Shown in pieces: positions 61,520 through 64,000 of a stretch of 64,000 bases of DNA. The stretch's first letter is position 1. Each line of letters starts with the position of its first letter. The translations under genes and the position numbers were made by a program. The DNA is from UBA11606 sp964504305 (lineage in GTDB: Bacteria; Actinomycetota; Acidimicrobiia; Acidimicrobiales; Aldehydirespiratoraceae). Location of the stretch: NCBI GenBank assembly GCA_964504305.1, contig CAZDEB010000006.1, positions 62,001-126,000 on the forward strand. Reading direction: 5' to 3'. Under the pieces are notes generated by a model. The model had not been told where the DNA came from, made no database searches, and worked only from the letters and a program-made list of their open reading frames with translations.

Positions 61520-62736
61520 ATCAGGACATGATGGAAGCACTGCAGGCGCTAGCCGCCGATCGTGGCATCAGCGTCGACACTTTGTTTGGTGCGCTTGCCG
61601 ATGCGCTCGAGCACGCCTACAAGCGCATGCCGGGCGCCGAAGAATACGCGTGGGTAACAATCGATCCCGACACTATGGAGTTCCGGGTGTTCGCCCAGGA
61701 ACTCGACGAAGACGGCGAGCCGGTCGGCGAAGAGTTCGAGGTCACCCCCGACAACTTCGGTCGTATCGCCGCCCAGACCGCTCGTCAGGTCATGACCCAA
61801 CGCATTCGCGAAGCCGAACGCGAGCTCAAGTACGAAGAATACGCCGGCCGCGAGGGCGACATCGTCACCGGCATGATCCAGCAAACCGACGCTCGTTACA
61901 CGTTGCTCGATCTTGGTCGGGTCGAGGCGTTGTTGCCGCAGGCCGAGCAGGTCCCGTTTGAGCGGCCCGACTCCAACGTTCGTATCAAGGCTTACATCGT
62001 CGAGGTTCGAAAGACCGCCAAGGGCCCCCAAATCGTGGTGAGCCGAACCCATCCGGGTTTGGTCCGACGTTTGTTCGAGCTCGAGGTTCCCGAGATTGCT
62101 GATGGTGTGGTCGAGATCAAGGCCTGCTCGCGTGAGCCTGGCCATCGCACCAAGATTGCGGTGTGGTCCAACGACACCAACGTCGATCCCGTTGGGGCGT
62201 GTGTTGGTGCCCGCGGCGCGCGGGTGCGCCAGGTCGTAAACGAGTTACGGGGCGAGAAGATCGACATTGTGCCGTTCCACGAAGACCTTCAAGAATTCGT
62301 GACCCGTGCCCTCAGCCCCGCCAAAGTCACCGAGGTTCGCCCCAACGAACTGACCGGTGACTGCGACGTGATCGTCCCGGATTTCCAACTTTCGTTGGCG
62401 ATCGGCAAGGAAGGCCAAAACGCCCGCCTTGCGTCGCGCCTGACCGGCTGGGGTATCAACATCAAGTCCGAAACTCAGTTCGCCGAGGAGCAAACCTACG
62501 GGGGCGAAGAGTGGGCCGACGGCGAGTGGGTCAAAGACCCCGAGACCGGCGAAGACATGTGGCAGCCGGCCGACGGCAGCGCCCCGATGTCTTATGCCGA
62601 TTACGTCGCGGCCCAAGAGGCGCCAGCCGACCAAGACGAGGCGCCAGCCGACCAAGACGACGCGCCAGCCGACGAAGGTCCGGGCGCCGACAAGGCTGGC
62701 GAAGAAGCCGTCGCAGACTCCGGCGAAGAAGAGTAA
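61516..62736 (+). CDS. nusA: Transcription termination/antitermination factor NusA
   Basis: The protein has 406 residues. N-terminal domain to 130, S1 domain (REGDIVTGMIQQTDARYTLLDLG), then two KH domains (VGARGARVRQVVNELRGEKIDI, AIGKEGQNARLASRLTGW). The acidic C-terminus contains a 7-residue repeat (EAPADQD) rather than an AR domain. Binds RNA polymerase and controls pausing. Confidence 0.96.
   Translation: MNQDMMEALQALAADRGISVDTLFGALADALEHAYKRMPGAEEYAWVTIDPDTMEFRVFAQELDEDGEPVGEEFEVTPDNFGRIAAQTARQVMTQRIREAERELKYEEYAGREGDIVTGMIQQTDARYTLLDLGRVEALLPQAEQVPFERPDSNVRIKAYIVEVRKTAKGPQIVVSRTHPGLVRRLFELEVPEIADGVVEIKACSREPGHRTKIAVWSNDTNVDPVGACVGARGARVRQVVNELRGEKIDIVPFHEDLQEFVTRALSPAKVTEVRPNELTGDCDVIVPDFQLSLAIGKEGQNARLASRLTGWGINIKSETQFAEEQTYGGEEWADGEWVKDPETGEDMWQPADGSAPMSYADYVAAQEAPADQDEAPADQDDAPADEGPGADKAGEEAVADSGEEE
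62617..62673 (+). repeat. 21-bp coding tandem repeat in the nusA 3' end
   Basis: Units at 62617 and 62638 are nearly identical (21 bases each), with a partial third at 62659. They encode EAPADQD-type acidic heptads in the NusA tail. Being a multiple of three, copy-number change would keep the frame. Confidence 0.75.
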
Positions 62737-62742
62737 TGGCGG

Positions 62743-63009
62743 GTGCCTGAACGTACCTGTGTCGGCTGTCGCCGGCGCTTCGATCAGGCCGAGCTGATCC
62801 GCGTCCATCTGAATGGCGATGACGTGGTTGTGGGCCGCGGCGATGGTCGCGGTGCCTGGGTTGGTCCTTCGCCGGCTTGCCTCGAGTTGTCGGTTCGGCG
62901 ACGAGCCTTGACCCGTGCTCTCGGGGTCGAGGCGAACGCGATTGGGTTCGCTAAGCTTTCTGATTCGTGGCCTGCTCAGCCTCCCGCGTGTCCGCACGGG
63001 GGTGGGTGA
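62743..63009 (+). CDS. ylxR: YlxR-family (DUF448) RNA-binding protein
   Basis: The protein has 88 residues from GTG 62743. The start PERTCVGCRRRFDQAELIRV and GRGAWVGPSPACLEL match YlxR, a small nucleic-acid-binding protein always between nusA and infB. The final 20 residues are unusual, Pro/His/Gly-rich. A hairpin follows the stop by 10 bases. Confidence 0.92.
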   Translation: MPERTCVGCRRRFDQAELIRVHLNGDDVVVGRGDGRGAWVGPSPACLELSVRRRALTRALGVEANAIGFAKLSDSWPAQPPACPHGGG

Positions 63010-63018
63010 GTCCACGTG

Positions 63019-63035
63019 CGGTGCACTGTGCACCG
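63019..63035 (+). terminator. Hairpin in the ylxR-infB gap
   Basis: CGGTGCA-CTG-TGCACCG has a perfect 7-bp stem, 3-base loop, followed by TTTGATTTG. It lies 65 bases before infB. It could be a partial terminator (attenuator) or cold-responsive element tuning IF2 level. Confidence 0.5.
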
Positions 63036-63099
63036 TTTGATTTGTAACGCGAGTGGTTGATGTTCTTGCATCGATCACTCAGAAGGGCAATTGCCACAC

Positions 63100-64000
63100 G
63101 TGTCATCCAATATCCGCGTCTACGAGCTTGCTCGCGAGTTGGGCCTTACCAACAAAGAAACTCTCGACCTCTCGGACTCCCTCGGGATCGGAGTCAAGAG
63201 CCATTCGTCGAGCATTGTCGACGCACAAGCCGATCGCGTCCGTCGTAAGGCCGAGCGCGAGGGCCTGATTCGCGATGAGCAGCCGCCCGAGCCCAAACCG
63301 GCCAAGAAGGCCGCCAAGAAGTCGACCAAGAAGGCCGCCAAGAAGGCCACTAAGAAGTCGAGCAAGAAGTCGATCAAGAAGTCAGCGGCAAAGGCCTCCA
63401 AGCCGCCGACCAAGGAGGCCGCAGCTGTCGCCGACGCGCCAGTCGAGGACGTGCCAGCCGAGGACGTGCCAGTCGCCGAACCCGAAGTCTCCGATCCAGC
63501 GCCTGTCACGCCCGAGCCCGAAATCGCCGCCGAACCGGCCGTCGCCAAACCGGTTGCTCCGGCGACCCCCAAGCGGGTCATTTCGTCGAGCGGCAGCAGT
63601 GCGCCGCCAAAGCGACCAACCGAAGACGTGGCACCGCCTGCTCCGGCCCCGGTGGCCAAGAAGGTTGTCAAGAAGGTTGTCAAGAAGCTGGTGAAGAAGG
63701 TCGCAATCGATCCTTCAAAGCGGCCGCCGACTTCTGGTTCCGGTAAACCCATTCCGCCGCCTCCGCGATCCACCACAGGTCGCGCTATTCCGCCACCTCC
63801 TGGTGGACGTCCTCGTCCAGCGGGCGGACCCGCCGCTCCAGGCGGAAACCGACCCAGCGGTCCGTCGCGTGGCGGCCCGCTGCCCAGCGGTGGTCGCCGA
63901 TCCGGTGGCCCACGCGACTCAGTGCCGGGCGCTGGTGCGCCTCCTGGCGGCGGTCGTGGTGGTCCTGGTGGCGGCCGTGGTGGCCCTGGTGGTGGCCGTC
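63100..64000 (+). CDS. infB: Translation initiation factor IF-2, N-terminal part (3' cut by window)
   Basis: GTG 63100 begins VSSNIRVYELARELGLTNKE, the conserved IF2 N-terminal subdomain (also LGIGVKSHSSSIVDAQADRV). The frame stays open for 300 codons to the window edge. After residue 65 comes a Lys/Ala-rich block with KKAAKKS-like repeats, an acidic Pro-rich stretch with EDVPA repeats, a second basic run (AKKVVKKVVKKLVKKV), and a Gly/Arg/Pro-rich stretch. The GTPase domain would lie beyond the window. Confidence 0.94.
   Translation, partial: MSSNIRVYELARELGLTNKETLDLSDSLGIGVKSHSSSIVDAQADRVRRKAEREGLIRDEQPPEPKPAKKAAKKSTKKAAKKATKKSSKKSIKKSAAKASKPPTKEAAAVADAPVEDVPAEDVPVAEPEVSDPAPVTPEPEIAAEPAVAKPVAPATPKRVISSSGSSAPPKRPTEDVAPPAPAPVAKKVVKKVVKKLVKKVAIDPSKRPPTSGSGKPIPPPPRSTTGRAIPPPPGGRPRPAGGPAAPGGNRPSGPSRGGPLPSGGRRSGGPRDSVPGAGAPPGGGRGGPGGGRGGPGGGR

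Noticed and set aside
1..64000. CRISPR array, insertion sequence ends, rRNA, tRNA-Sec
   Set aside because: No regularly spaced direct repeats of 25-40 bases, no transposase motifs, no rRNA-like sequence and no selC-like cloverleaf noticed in intergenic gaps; absence of selC here says nothing about the rest of the genome.

Overview
The window looks like a chromosomal segment of a high-GC actinobacterium. My best guess is class Acidimicrobiia; that is inference from gene content and order, not from a marker-gene tree. Supporting signs are a whiG-type sigma factor in the order yraN/comM/dprA/xerC/whiG/LytM/rpsB, the blocks rpsP-khpA-rimM-trmD-rplS and rpsB-tsf-pyrH-frr-cdsA-dxr-rip-ispG followed by rimP-nusA-ylxR-infB, a probable F420-type luciferase-like oxidoreductase, and many acyl-CoA/steroid-type catabolic genes. 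Coding density is very high, with many ATGA/GTGA overlaps. No gene-free stretch exceeds 300 bases (the longest are 12149-12407 and 45422-45637). I saw no tRNA, rRNA, CRISPR array or intact insertion sequence.

Layout. 1-16283 is a metabolic region: the 3' end of an EAL protein, two small unknown genes, a CoA-transferase divergent from an amidohydrolase, a YbaK-type deacylase preceded by a curious 17-bp tandem repeat, a Clp-N-only protein, an SDR and an acyl-CoA dehydrogenase, a GntR regulator divergent from a solitary PII protein, an acyl-CoA ligase, an ArsC-family gene with an in-frame UGA at the catalytic position, an LLM oxidoreductase, a TetR (KstR-like) regulator, and a DUF35 protein with two thiolase-fold partners. 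16288-28129 is a divergent two-gene NRPS/PKS locus. 28232-37223 holds a lipoprotein, a BatA/DUF58/MoxR operon, a two-component system, an HtrA-type protease and ftsY. 37245-42723 holds two unknown or sulfotransferase genes, ffh, and the rpsP-to-yraN block. 42720-45421 is an accessory insertion in the yraN-comM interval (small zinc-ribbon protein, cytochrome c, a 5'-truncated RHS module, a small membrane protein). 45638-64000 is housekeeping: natural-transformation and recombination genes, whiG, ribosome and translation genes, CDP-DAG and isoprenoid synthesis, and the nusA-infB operon, which runs off the window end.

Two things stand out. (1) The ArsC-family gene at 10792-11163 reads through only if UGA codon 11 encodes selenocysteine. 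The UGA replaces exactly the catalytic Cys of the NPxC motif, and a perfect hairpin with a G-starting loop follows 16 nt downstream of it. (2) The NRPS has a luciferase-like monooxygenase and a methyltransferase both inserted in an adenylation domain whose specificity residues read as glycine. The partner PKS has KS-AT-KR-DH-ACP-TE. Together they could make an O-methyl-oxime glycine starter and extend it once, which would give a 4-(methoxyimino)but-2-enoyl unit. Product structure is inference.
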